Below, piece after piece: positions 10,586 through 19,307 of a stretch of DNA of 64,000 nt. Source of the DNA: Pseudomonas helmanticensis (lineage in GTDB: Bacteria > Pseudomonadota > Gammaproteobacteria > Pseudomonadales > Pseudomonadaceae); assembly GCF_900182985.1 (NCBI RefSeq), contig NZ_FXUY01000001.1:1922001-1986000 (forward strand). Direction: 5' to 3'. A program made the translations under genes and the position numbers. The notes under the pieces were generated by a model that saw only the letters and a program-made list of their open reading frames with translations, was not told the DNA's origin and did no database searches. The stretch's first letter is position 1; each line of letters opens with the position of its first letter.

Positions 10586-11788
10586 TCAGCGTTGCGCGGT
10601 TTTGCTGACCGCTGCGCTGTTGTCGTGGATCAGCTGCGCAATCATCGCGTCGGCTTCGGCCAGTTGGCGGTCGTAAACATTGGTGCTGAACGAGGCCTTT
10701 TGTGGAGGCTGTTGCGCCAGCACCGGACCGCTCTGGTCGTGCAGGTTCACTTCAACATTGGTCGACAGACCGACGCGCAGCGGATGCTTGGCCAGTTCTT
10801 CGGCGTTGATGTGGATGCGCACCGGCACACGCTGAACAATCTTGATCCAGTTACCGGTGGCGTTCTGCGCTGGCAGCAAGGCAAACGCGCTACCGGTACC
10901 GGCGCCAAGGCTGTCGACGGTGCCGCTGTACTTCACGTCGCTGCCGTAGATGTCCGACTCGATATCAACCGGCTGACCGATGCGCATGTCACGCAGTTGG
11001 GTTTCCTTGAAGTTCGCATCGATCCACAGTTGATCCAGCGGAATCACTGCCATCAGCGCCGTGCCCGGCTGCACACGCTGACCAAGTTGTACGGTGCGTT
11101 TGGCCACATAACCGGTGACCGGCGCGATCAAGGTGCTACGGGCATTGGTCAGGTAAGCCTGACGCAGATCGGCAGCGGCGGACATCACGTCCGGGTGCGA
11201 CGACACCACGGTGTCATCGACCAGTGCGCTGGTGGTTTTCAGTTGCTGCTTGGCATTGGCCAAGGCGTTTTGCGCCGAGGTCAGGTCGTCGCGAGCGTGG
11301 GACAGTTCTTCCTGGGAAATTGCCCCGCCCTGCGCCAGGTTCTTCCGGCGGTTGTAGTTGTCCTGGGCTTTTTGCACTTCAGCCTGTTGCGCGTTGACCT
11401 GGGCTTTCATGCCATCAACGTTGCTGTACAAGCCGCGCACCTGACGTACGGTGCGCGCCAGTTTCGCTTGAGCACTTTGCAGGCCGACTTCGGCGTCGTT
11501 CGGGTCGAAGTTGATCAGTACCTGGCCTTCATGCACCAGATCACCGTCGTCAGCACCGATGCTGACCACGGTGCCAGTCACCAGCGGGGTGATTTCGACG
11601 ACGTTGCCGTTGACGTAGGCGTCGTCAGTACTTTCATTGAAGCGCCCGATGAATTCGTGATACGCCCAGACGCCGGCGCAGGCGAGTGCAACCACGACCG
11701 CCAGGACCAACAGCATCACTTTGCGTTTGCGCGGGTTGCCGGTGTCCGGGGTGTTGTCTTGAGCTTGGGTGTTTTCGGCAGTGGCCAT
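10586..11788 (-). CDS. emrA: EmrA-like periplasmic adaptor (HlyD family)
   Basis: Membrane fusion protein of 400 aa linking the EmrB-like pump to the outer membrane channel. Visible in order: a cytoplasmic lead, one transmembrane anchor (VMLLVLAVVVALACAGVWAY), a barrel-sandwich start (NVVEITPLVTGTV), an alpha-helical hairpin rich in Gln/Ala (about 100-215), the second lipoyl half (TLIAPVTGYVAKRTVQLGQ) and a C-terminal beta-barrel. AAGGT precedes ATG 11788. It is 15 bp downstream of the OMF gene. Confidence 0.92.
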   Translation of the reverse strand: MATAENTQAQDNTPDTGNPRKRKVMLLVLAVVVALACAGVWAYHEFIGRFNESTDDAYVNGNVVEITPLVTGTVVSIGADDGDLVHEGQVLINFDPNDAEVGLQSAQAKLARTVRQVRGLYSNVDGMKAQVNAQQAEVQKAQDNYNRRKNLAQGGAISQEELSHARDDLTSAQNALANAKQQLKTTSALVDDTVVSSHPDVMSAAADLRQAYLTNARSTLIAPVTGYVAKRTVQLGQRVQPGTALMAVIPLDQLWIDANFKETQLRDMRIGQPVDIESDIYGSDVKYSGTVDSLGAGTGSAFALLPAQNATGNWIKIVQRVPVRIHINAEELAKHPLRVGLSTNVEVNLHDQSGPVLAQQPPQKASFSTNVYDRQLAEADAMIAQLIHDNSAAVSKTAQR

Positions 11789-11803
11789 GACAATTACCTT
11801 GAA

Positions 11804-13273
11804 TTAGTTGTGCGGCGTGGCTGGGGTGGCGTTGGCTGCGGTCAGGGTTTGCCCCTGGAAGCCGCCGCCCAGCGCTTGCATCAGTTGAATCGACAGGTCG
11901 ATCTGCTCGGCATTGAGGTTGGCCAACTGACGCTGGGCCTGCAGCAATTGCTGCTCGATGCTGAGCACGTCCAGGTAGTTGCCGATGCCGGAACCGTAAC
12001 GCTGGACGACGGTGTTGTAAGAATCCTGAGCAATCTCGGTGGCGTGTTGCTGCGCACCGATCTGCCGGCCGATGTCACGCAACTGGTTGATCGTGTCGCT
12101 GACATCACCGAGTGCTTTCACCAGGCTTTTGTTGTACTGCGCCACTGCCAGGTCGTAATCGGCGTCGCGGGCGTCGAGGTTGGCGCGCAGGCGTCCGCCG
12201 TCGAAGATCGGCACCGAAATGGTCGGGGCAATGTTGAAGAAGCGACTGGCCGAACCGAACATCGCGTCACCCAACAAAGATTCGGCACCGGCCGAAGCCG
12301 ACAGGTTCAAGTTGGGATAGAAGCGGGTTTTCGCCGAGTCGATGTCTTTGCTCGCCGCTTCGACACGCCAGCGGGCGGCAACCAGATCCGGGCGACGACC
12401 GAGCAATTCGGCAGGCAACACCGACGGCACCGCGACAGCACTGGCTTGCAGGACTTTTGGCCGGGCGATTTCGTTACCGCGATCCGGGCCTTTGCCGAGC
12501 AGCACGGCTAAGGCGATCCTGGCGCTGCTCAGGCGTTTTTCCGCATCGATCAGGCTGGCTTCGGAACTGGCTTCCAGACTCTGGGTTTGCTGGAACTGGT
12601 ACTGGCTGTCGATCCCGGAACTCAGGCGACGCTGGCTCAAATCGAGCATCTGCTTGGTACGCTTGAGGTCGTCATTGGCCAGGTCATAAACGATATGCGC
12701 CTGACCGAGATCGCTATAGGCGCGAGCAACATCCGCGGCCAGCGTCAACTGTGCCGCCTGACGATCGACTTCAGCGGCGCGGGCCTGACCGAGTGCGGCT
12801 TCCCAGGCATCACGCTGGCCGCCCCACAGGTCGAAGTTGTAATTGAAGCCGGCGCTGACATTACGCACGGTGGCGTAAGCATCGCCCTGCCCCCGTGGAT
12901 CCTGATCCTTGGCCAGGCGCGAGCGGCTGATGCCGGCGCTGGCGTCGAGGGTTGGATAACGCTCGGCATCGGCGGCATACGCAGCGGCGCTGGCCTGATG
13001 GGCGCGGGCTTCGGCGATTTGCATGTCGGGGCTGTCGTGCAGAGCTTCGCGGATCAAGCCGTCGAGTTGCGGATCGCCGAGGCTGGTCCACCAGTCGCTT
13101 TTCGGCCACGCGGCCGGCGACAGGGTCACGCCGTTGAGGGATTGGCCGACTTTCAGGTTTTTCGCATCGAGGCTCGCGCCCGACGTGTCGAGGCCGCTGT
13201 AGTTGGCGCAACCGGCGAGGATCATCGCCGACAGCACCAGGGTCAGGCTGCTGCGCAGGGTTTTACCGCTCAT
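11804..13273 (-). CDS. NodT-family outer membrane efflux lipoprotein
   Basis: Outer membrane channel of 489 aa for the tripartite pump. The signal peptide ends in a lipobox, ILAG-C, so the mature protein is a lipoprotein. Two outer-membrane-efflux repeats follow, including LAADVARAYSDLGQA and the coiled helices common to OprM/NodT. ATG 13273 is preferred to GTG 13282 because AGGTG lies 6 nt upstream of it. The gene overlaps the end of marR by 11 bp, so translation is probably coupled. Confidence 0.92.
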   Translation of the reverse strand: MSGKTLRSSLTLVLSAMILAGCANYSGLDTSGASLDAKNLKVGQSLNGVTLSPAAWPKSDWWTSLGDPQLDGLIREALHDSPDMQIAEARAHQASAAAYAADAERYPTLDASAGISRSRLAKDQDPRGQGDAYATVRNVSAGFNYNFDLWGGQRDAWEAALGQARAAEVDRQAAQLTLAADVARAYSDLGQAHIVYDLANDDLKRTKQMLDLSQRRLSSGIDSQYQFQQTQSLEASSEASLIDAEKRLSSARIALAVLLGKGPDRGNEIARPKVLQASAVAVPSVLPAELLGRRPDLVAARWRVEAASKDIDSAKTRFYPNLNLSASAGAESLLGDAMFGSASRFFNIAPTISVPIFDGGRLRANLDARDADYDLAVAQYNKSLVKALGDVSDTINQLRDIGRQIGAQQHATEIAQDSYNTVVQRYGSGIGNYLDVLSIEQQLLQAQRQLANLNAEQIDLSIQLMQALGGGFQGQTLTAANATPATPHN

Positions 13274-13745
13274 TGTGTTCACCTAAGCGCTGGAGGGTGA
13301 TCGGGTCACCGGCTGCCAGCAGGATTTTCTTGAGGATGTATTCCAGGGTCTTCAGCTCGTCCGGGGTGACGGCGCCGGCCAGTTCATTCATTGCATCGGC
13401 GCCGATGTGCGGCAGGCGATCGGCCAGTTGCTGGCCTTGCTCGGTCAGGGTCAGTTGCACCTGACGGCGATCGCCTTCGCTGCGTTGGCGAGCGAGAAAA
13501 CCTTTCTGCTCCAGACGATCGAGCATGCGTGTCATCGAACCGCTGTCGAGCGACAGATGCCGGCACAGTTCGGCCGGGGTATCGACGCCGTACTGGGCCA
13601 TGATGATCAACACCTTGAACTGCGCGGCGGTGATGCCGTGGGGTTCCATGTGGGTGTCGATGATCCGGTCTTTGAGCAGCGCAGCACGGCCAAGCAACAG
13701 GCCGAGATGGCAGTGTTTGAATTCGTCCGGGGTGAAATGCTTCAT
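13263..13745 (-). CDS. MarR-family repressor of the efflux operon
   Basis: Winged-helix regulator of 160 aa. The MarR core is plain: GITAAQFKVLIIMAQYG, the recognition region SLDSGSMTRMLDRLEQKGFLARQRSEGDRR with the DxR wing, then LTEQGQQL. AGGTGAG precedes ATG 13745. It is the first gene of the operon and overlaps the channel gene, the usual arrangement for a ligand-responsive autorepressor such as EmrR/MprA. Its operators are probably the two CTGCCTAGGCAG palindromes just upstream. Confidence 0.92.
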   Translation of the reverse strand: MKHFTPDEFKHCHLGLLLGRAALLKDRIIDTHMEPHGITAAQFKVLIIMAQYGVDTPAELCRHLSLDSGSMTRMLDRLEQKGFLARQRSEGDRRQVQLTLTEQGQQLADRLPHIGADAMNELAGAVTPDELKTLEYILKKILLAAGDPITLQRLGEHNER

Positions 13746-13759
13746 TTGCTCACCTAATA

Positions 13760-13815
13760 ACTGCCTAGGCAGTGAATGTATGTCGAGATGTTACTGCCTA
13801 GGCAGCGAATGTCAA
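13760..13815 (-). promoter_or_regulatory. Efflux operon promoter with two MarR-type operators
   Basis: A perfect 12-bp palindrome CTGCCTAGGCAG occurs at 13761-13772 and again at 13794-13805, 33 bp apart. On the minus strand, TTGACA (13810-13815) and TAACAT (13788-13793) form a promoter with a 16-bp spacer that contains the distal palindrome. The proximal palindrome sits between promoter and start codon. Repressor binding would block RNA polymerase. Confidence 0.8.
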
Positions 13816-13886
13816 CGAAATAGTTAGGAAGCTTTGTAAATAGTTGACCAGTGGAGTTGGTTTTTGTGCTGAAGAGGGGTGACGAA

Positions 13887-13967
13887 GATCAAAAGATCGC
13901 AGCCTTCGGCAGCTCCTACAGGGATCAGAACCGTGTAGGAGCTGCCGAAGGCTGCGATCTTTTGATC
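13887..13967. repeat. REP-type inverted pair
   Basis: Inverted copies of GATCAAAAGATCGCAGCCTT...GTAGGAGCT with a short loop, directly against the stop of the leftward gene at 13969. Possibly acts as its transcript end. Confidence 0.85.
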
Positions 13968-13968
13968 T

Positions 13969-15300
13969 CTATGAGGATGTCGAGGAATCGTCAGAAGGAT
14001 GCACTGGTGGCGGCTGCACCGGATGCACCTCACGCCCGCGCAAGGCAGTCGCCACATAGCCAAAGGCACGTTTGCTCACCGCATAAATGCTGTGCCAGCC
14101 CGGCGGTGCCGGCTCGATGGCCGCATGCAGCGCTCGCGCATAGTCGAGCACCAGCCCGGGCGTCCAGGCCATCGCCTCGGCGCGTTTGCGCACTTGCGCG
14201 GCGACCCAGAACTCGGGGCTGAAGATGACTCGGGCGAAGTCGAGCATGCTCGAATGACCCCGGTTCATCGCCCCTTCCAGCGCCGCTTCGAGGCTATGGG
14301 CGACGGCACTGGAGCAATTGCGACTGGTCAGGTTGTACGTGCTGTTCTGCCGATACTCCGCCCAGAACGCACTGAGTCGCCGCGCATCGTAGTGGGCAAA
14401 ACTGACCTGCACCGAAGACGGACACCAGTCCGCCACCTCGCCGGCATAGTCCGGCAGAAACCTGCCGGCGACATCGTTGTTCGGCGTCGCCCGCAGCAAG
14501 CGCACGAAATCCCCCGCCGAACGATCGATGTCATCCAACGGGTAATGGCTGATGTAGATGTCCGGGCCACATTCCAGTGCCGCGTGGCCGGCGGAGATCA
14601 CGCCGTTGATGTCGACCGCCGCGATGTAGCGATTCAGCAGGCGATTGCGCACCAAGGTGTCATCGACGGTGCCGCTGGGGGTCCAGACATGAATCACCAC
14701 CGCGCCGCTGTTGGCCGGCGCAGGGCCCTCGACAGGACTGGCCAGCGGCGGCTGGTTTTTGAAGCGCACGGCTTGCCGCAACAAGGCGCAACCGGTGAGA
14801 AACAGGCTCATGCCAATGCAAAACGGTACCGTGCCCTTATACAGCGTCGGGTACGGCTCGAAGATGAACACGCCAAAGCCGATTTCGAACAAACCCGTGA
14901 GCAGTGACACTTGCCAACCGACAAAACGCACCACCACCGCTGCCGCCAACCGAAAGCCGCCATCGAGCAGAAAAGCCCCGCCAAACAGCACCGCCAGAAT
15001 CAGCCCGGCGGCGTGTTGCCGGTCGACGATCAGCAGTCCCAGCAAGAGAAAAGCCAATCCTCGCGCTTTGCGCAGGGCAGCAGCGGTCCCGGCTTGCGGT
15101 GCCGGCACCAGCAGCAGGATCAGCGCTTCGAGCAATAACAGGTAACCGAAAAGATGCAGCGGGAAATACAAAACGCCGTCGAGCGCATCAATGAAGATGC
15201 CCACACCGGCCGCGCCCCAGACAATGCCCGTCAACGCCAGCGCTGACCAACGCTTGCGGACGAATTCGTGACCGAGCAAGACCATACTCAAGCGGACCAT
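13969..15300 (-). CDS. DUF308/HdeD-like membrane protein fused to a papain-like peptidase domain
   Basis: Protein of 443 aa. Residues about 18-175 hold six hydrophobic helices resembling HdeD/DUF308 membrane proteins. After a Pro-rich linker, residues about 200-420 form a soluble domain with a conserved-looking His (SAGHAALE, H239) and a Cys (SRNCSSAV, C329). That His-before-Cys order fits a circularly permuted NlpC/P60- or DUF4105-like cysteine hydrolase. ATG 15300 is chosen over GTG 15339 because AGAGG lies about 8 nt upstream. The substrate is unknown; a peptide, lipid or cell-wall amide bond is possible. It is monocistronic and divergent from the fimbrial adhesin gene. Confidence 0.6.
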   Translation of the reverse strand: MVRLSMVLLGHEFVRKRWSALALTGIVWGAAGVGIFIDALDGVLYFPLHLFGYLLLLEALILLLVPAPQAGTAAALRKARGLAFLLLGLLIVDRQHAAGLILAVLFGGAFLLDGGFRLAAAVVVRFVGWQVSLLTGLFEIGFGVFIFEPYPTLYKGTVPFCIGMSLFLTGCALLRQAVRFKNQPPLASPVEGPAPANSGAVVIHVWTPSGTVDDTLVRNRLLNRYIAAVDINGVISAGHAALECGPDIYISHYPLDDIDRSAGDFVRLLRATPNNDVAGRFLPDYAGEVADWCPSSVQVSFAHYDARRLSAFWAEYRQNSTYNLTSRNCSSAVAHSLEAALEGAMNRGHSSMLDFARVIFSPEFWVAAQVRKRAEAMAWTPGLVLDYARALHAAIEPAPPGWHSIYAVSKRAFGYVATALRGREVHPVQPPPVHPSDDSSTSS

Positions 15301-15401
15301 GTGACCTCTCTGGTAAACCGGGAAGCGCACCACGTGCACGGCTTTCAGGCTCAGGTGAGTCTAATACATCGTCGCGTTTGCGGATTCGCGCGAGGGTGTT
15401 C

Positions 15402-15415
15402 TAAGAATCGCCTGA
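15402..15415 (+). promoter_or_regulatory. RcsB-like box upstream of the adhesin gene
   Basis: TAAGAATCGCCTGA matches 13 of 14 positions of the RcsB homodimer consensus as I recall it (KMRGAWTMWYCTGW). A -10-like TCTAAC starts 22 bp after the box, and the adhesin ATG is 65 bp downstream. Near-identical boxes lie at 16457 and 24437. Confidence 0.65.
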
Positions 15416-15479
15416 TGTCCATCGGCAAACGGCGTGTCTAACGTACGCCACTCTTTGGCCAACACGTAAAGTCCCTTTC

Positions 15480-16451
15480 ATGAAGCGTCTAAAACTGCAA
15501 CGCTCCCTGCTCACCTGCGCCGCGGCGACGTTGCTGGCCTGCGCAACGGACGCGATGGCAGCCATTTGCTCATTCACCGGTAATATCAACACGCAAACGC
15601 TCAATTTCGGCGCCAGCCTGGCCAATGGTGGTCTGACCATCCCCGCTGACACGCCCGATGGAACCGTGGTTTACCAGGATACTGCGCAGCAATCGTCTAA
15701 TAACGAATGGGAATGCACCGCCTCCACGCAATATGGTGTGGGCGTCAATCCTGTCTATGGTACCCCGACCGACAAAGTATCCACGTTCCCTCTGGGCAAT
15801 ACAGGGCTTTCCTTCCGGGTCTGGATAGATGCGCTAAATCGCTATGAGGGTTCGCTGCGTGCGTTAGTGCCAGGGCGCTACGCCATACCATCAGGCTCGA
15901 CCCGTCTGGAAATCGTCAAGTCAGGCCCATTGGCGGCGCAGATCACGATACCGGCCGGCAATCTGGGCAATCTGCAATCAAGTGAAATCATCTTGAGCAA
16001 ATACAACCTGGCCAACGCTTTGGTGTTGAACGCAGCCTCCTGCCAGACCCCTGCCGTCCCGGTCGCCATGGGCGATGACTATCAACTCCAGGAGTTCAGC
16101 GAAGCGGGCGCCAAACCCCGCACCGTGCGCTTCGCCATCGCCTTGAATCAGTGCCAGACCGGCATCAGGAAAGTCACCTATTCGCTCAAGGCCACCACGC
16201 CCGTCATCGACGCGACCAAGGGCATCGTTGCACTCAATAGCACCTCCACCGCCACTGGCATCGGCCTGCAATTGATGAATGACGTCGGGCAACCGATCGC
16301 ATTCGACACCACCTACCCGTTCAACGCCTTCACCACCACCGGAACCGATTTCAAAATCCCGTTAACCGCCGCGTACTACCGTCTGCCCACGGGCGAACTC
16401 AAGGCTGGCAGCGCCAACACCGAAGTCACCTTCGTCGTGAACTACTTGTAG
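15480..16451 (+). CDS. Fimbrial tip adhesin (two-domain pilin)
   Basis: Secreted protein of 323 aa. A signal peptide (cut after DAMA) is followed by an N-terminal domain of about 165 aa of receptor-binding type, then a pilin-like domain starting near ASCQTPAVPVAMG, with a second Cys in LNQCQTG and a C-terminal beta strand (NTEVTFVVNYL) for chaperone and usher recognition. The double-length architecture is that of FimH/CupB6-type tip adhesins, not shaft pilins. It lies upstream of the signalling genes, 8 kb from the pilin, chaperone and usher genes it should need, on the same strand and behind the same type of RcsB-like box. The ligand is unknown. Confidence 0.75.
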   Translation: MKRLKLQRSLLTCAAATLLACATDAMAAICSFTGNINTQTLNFGASLANGGLTIPADTPDGTVVYQDTAQQSSNNEWECTASTQYGVGVNPVYGTPTDKVSTFPLGNTGLSFRVWIDALNRYEGSLRALVPGRYAIPSGSTRLEIVKSGPLAAQITIPAGNLGNLQSSEIILSKYNLANALVLNAASCQTPAVPVAMGDDYQLQEFSEAGAKPRTVRFAIALNQCQTGIRKVTYSLKATTPVIDATKGIVALNSTSTATGIGLQLMNDVGQPIAFDTTYPFNAFTTTGTDFKIPLTAAYYRLPTGELKAGSANTEVTFVVNYL

Positions 16452-16456
16452 CACTC

Positions 16457-16470
16457 TAAGGATCGTCTGA
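16457..16470 (+). promoter_or_regulatory. RcsB-like box upstream of the first hybrid kinase
   Basis: TAAGGATCGTCTGA is the weaker of the three boxes, with two mismatches to the RcsB consensus. CATAGA, a possible -10, starts 22 bp downstream, the same spacing as at the other boxes. It suggests that the regulatory genes are themselves under the RcsB-like regulator. Confidence 0.5.
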
Positions 16471-16505
16471 TTTCCCCCGCTCCCGGCCCTCCATAGAGTG
16501 CCGGG

Positions 16506-19307
16506 ATGAGATTGAAGAACTACCTCCATCAGATCAGCCCGCTCCTGTCCTCGCCCGATGCGGCGCGGCGCCTGCTGCGCATTTTTGCCCTGGTGCTGCT
16601 GGTGGGCATTCTAGGCGGCGTGTACAGCTTCCTGCTGTTTACCTTCAACAATGAGATTTCCCAACGGCGCAGCTACATGAGCAGCGCCATCGCCGAAGCG
16701 CATACCTTTTTCACCACCCGTGAAGCGCTGCTGGAAAGCCTGAGCCTGTCGGCCACACGCAAGGCGAAAATAAACGTGCCGGTGTCCGAAGAAGAAATCC
16801 GTCTGCTGCTGGGGCAACCGCCGGGCAAGCAATGGAGCATCTGGCTGACCCAGCGAATGCGCGATTACCTGAAAGCCAAGCAGCTCAATCTGCTGTATGT
16901 CAGCAATGGCGGTCATGTATTGCGGCTATACAACGCGACGCCGCTGGTCGTCGGTTTGCCACAGGCCACGCTGGATCAACTGGAAGCGCTCAAGCTCACG
17001 GCGACCTTGTCGGAACTGTGGCTGACCCATGCCGCAGACGGGCACTCGCAGCTGTACATCTTCATTCGCCTGGATGAACGCGATGTCCACTCCGGCTGGC
17101 TCGGCCTGGAAATGGACGACCGTGAAGTCTCCAACGCCTTGAACGACCACAGCGCCGGCGAGTTCACCATGTTCAACTCCCAAGGCAAGCCGCTGTTCAG
17201 CAACAGCCATAAACCACCGCCCGAACAGAATCTGCCGCTGCTGCGGCAACAGGATTTTTTCGGCTTCGTCGGCGATGGCTGGCTGCCCGAGCAATTGGTG
17301 TTGCGCAAACAGCTGAAATCGTCGGATTGGCAGCTGACTTACTCCATTGATTTGCTGGCGGTGCTGCGCGCCCTGTGGCCACAAATGCTCGGCGCGCTGC
17401 TGTTCTGCGTGTTGAGTATCAGCCTGGTGTGCCTGTTGGTTCGTCGTTTGGAGCATCGCGTCATTACCCCGGCGATCCAGCGCATACAGGCGCTGGTGGA
17501 AAGCGAACTGTTCAGCCGCGACGTGATTCAGACCGCGCCGGTGGCGCTGTGCGTGCTGCGCCGCAGTGACGGCCAAGTGGTGCTGGACAACACCCTCGCG
17601 CGGCAATGGCTGGGCCAGTGCAGCGAGCAACTGGGCGCGGGCTGGATCCGTGATGCATTTGACGAAACCACGCCATGCCTGACCGATTACTTCGAGACCG
17701 CCGACGGTCGTCACCTGTACCTGAGCTGTGCGCCCACCCGCTACAAGGGTGAAGACGTGTTGCTCTGTGCATTTAGCGATATCAGCGCACGGCGGCAAAT
17801 CGAAGCAGCACTGGAACAGGCACGCCAATCGGCGGATGCCGCCAACGAAGCGAAGACCTTGTTTCTGGCGACCATGAGCCACGAAATCCGCACCCCGCTC
17901 TACGGCGTACTGGGCACTCTGGAGTTGCTCGCGCGCACGCAGCTGGACACTCAGCAGAAAAGTTACCTGCGGGCGATCGAGGGGTCGTCGGCCACCTTGC
18001 TGCAGTTGATTTGCGACGTGCTCGATGTGTCGAAGATCGAAGCCGGGCAACTGGCGCTGGAGCTGAGCGAATTTTCCGTCTTAGATCTGGTGCACGAGGT
18101 GGTGCAGGGTTACGCCGCTGCCGCGCAAAGCAAAGGCCTGCAACTCTATGCCTGCCTGGACCCGCAACTGCCTGAGCACTTGATCGGCGATGTCAGCCGG
18201 GTGCGACAGATCCTCAACAACCTGCTGAGCAACGCGGTCAAGTTCACCGATTCCGGGCGCGTGGTGTTGCGAGTCAGACTGCTCGCTCGCGAAGGCGAAC
18301 GCGTGTGTCTGCAATGGCAGGTTTCGGACACCGGCAAAGGCATCGCCCATGACGATCAGGCGTTTATTTTCGAACCGTTCTACCAGACCGCCGGCAACAC
18401 CAATGTGGTTGCCGGCACCGGCCTGGGGTTGCCGATCTGCCAGCGTCTGACCCACTTGATGAATGGCACCCTGCGCATGGTCAGCGAGCCGGGCCTGGGC
18501 AGCAGTTTTTCCCTGAGCGTGCCGCTGGAGCAACGCTGCAGTAACACACCATCCGCAGCTTTGCCGCCCTTGGCAGCGGACATTGTCTATGTCGTTTCGC
18601 CCGTGCGCGAACTGGCCGACAGCGTCAGTGGCTGGTTGCGTCGTTGGGGCGCCCGCGCGCATATCGGCGCACCGGACGACATCGAGCCTGATACAACGGC
18701 AGTGTTGCTGGAACTGTATCCCGCGGCCTTCGGACAGCGCCCGAACCTGACATGGCGCGGGCCGCGCGTACTGGCCAGCGGTGACGGCGCCCACGAGCCG
18801 CAGTTCAGCGGCGACGGCTGGCAGGTCAATCTGAATGATCTGCTGGCGATTCAACGGGCCGTTCGCCAGGCCCAGAGCGGCCAGATCCTTCACCGCCCGC
18901 AAGACAATGAACCCCACGCGATGAGCGCGTTGCACCTGCACATCCTGGTGGCCGAAGACAACGTCATCAATCAACTGATCCTGCGCGATCAGCTCGAAGA
19001 ACTCGGCTGCACCGTGGCACTGGCCAGCGACGGCGAAGAGGCCTTGGCGCTGTGGCCCGACGCTGCGTTCGACATCATCTTGACCGACGTCAACATGCCC
19101 CGCCTCAACGGTTATGAGCTGGCCAAAGCCCTGCGGCGCCTCGGTTGCAGCATTCCGATCATCGGCGCGACCGCCAACGCCCTGCGCGGTGAGGACGCGC
19201 TGTGCCTGGCTGCCGGCATGAATCACTGCCTGGTCAAACCTTTTACGCTACGAGCCTTGTTCGCTGTCCTGGCTCCCTACGAACGAGTCGCCCATGAAGC
19301 CCTGTAG
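16506..19307 (+). CDS. Hybrid sensor histidine kinase (RocS/RcsC-PvrS type), no Hpt
   Basis: Inner-membrane kinase of 933 aa. Two transmembrane segments (about 24-47 and 292-316) bracket a periplasmic sensor region. Then come a PAS-like segment, the HisKA box [15 protein letters not shown] (H459), HATPase N, G1 and G2 boxes ([29 protein letters not shown]), a degenerate receiver-like module (about 690-790) lacking a phospho-Asp, and a true receiver (DIILTDVNMP, D861). The protein ends after the receiver, with no Hpt domain. Phosphate transfer to the RcsB-like regulator therefore needs an external Hpt, most simply that of the second kinase at 20568. It overlaps the phosphodiesterase gene by 14 bp. 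Confidence 0.9.
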   Translation: MRLKNYLHQISPLLSSPDAARRLLRIFALVLLVGILGGVYSFLLFTFNNEISQRRSYMSSAIAEAHTFFTTREALLESLSLSATRKAKINVPVSEEEIRLLLGQPPGKQWSIWLTQRMRDYLKAKQLNLLYVSNGGHVLRLYNATPLVVGLPQATLDQLEALKLTATLSELWLTHAADGHSQLYIFIRLDERDVHSGWLGLEMDDREVSNALNDHSAGEFTMFNSQGKPLFSNSHKPPPEQNLPLLRQQDFFGFVGDGWLPEQLVLRKQLKSSDWQLTYSIDLLAVLRALWPQMLGALLFCVLSISLVCLLVRRLEHRVITPAIQRIQALVESELFSRDVIQTAPVALCVLRRSDGQVVLDNTLARQWLGQCSEQLGAGWIRDAFDETTPCLTDYFETADGRHLYLSCAPTRYKGEDVLLCAFSDISARRQIEAALEQARQSADAANEAKTLFLATMSHEIRTPLYGVLGTLELLARTQLDTQQKSYLRAIEGSSATLLQLICDVLDVSKIEAGQLALELSEFSVLDLVHEVVQGYAAAAQSKGLQLYACLDPQLPEHLIGDVSRVRQILNNLLSNAVKFTDSGRVVLRVRLLAREGERVCLQWQVSDTGKGIAHDDQAFIFEPFYQTAGNTNVVAGTGLGLPICQRLTHLMNGTLRMVSEPGLGSSFSLSVPLEQRCSNTPSAALPPLAADIVYVVSPVRELADSVSGWLRRWGARAHIGAPDDIEPDTTAVLLELYPAAFGQRPNLTWRGPRVLASGDGAHEPQFSGDGWQVNLNDLLAIQRAVRQAQSGQILHRPQDNEPHAMSALHLHILVAEDNVINQLILRDQLEELGCTVALASDGEEALALWPDAAFDIILTDVNMPRLNGYELAKALRRLGCSIPIIGATANALRGEDALCLAAGMNHCLVKPFTLRALFAVLAPYERVAHEAL

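Noticed and set aside
13975..13999. GAGGAATCGTCAGA, resembling an RcsB-like box
   Set aside because: Lies in the 3' coding end of the peptidase-fusion gene, lacks the CTGA end and has no promoter after it.
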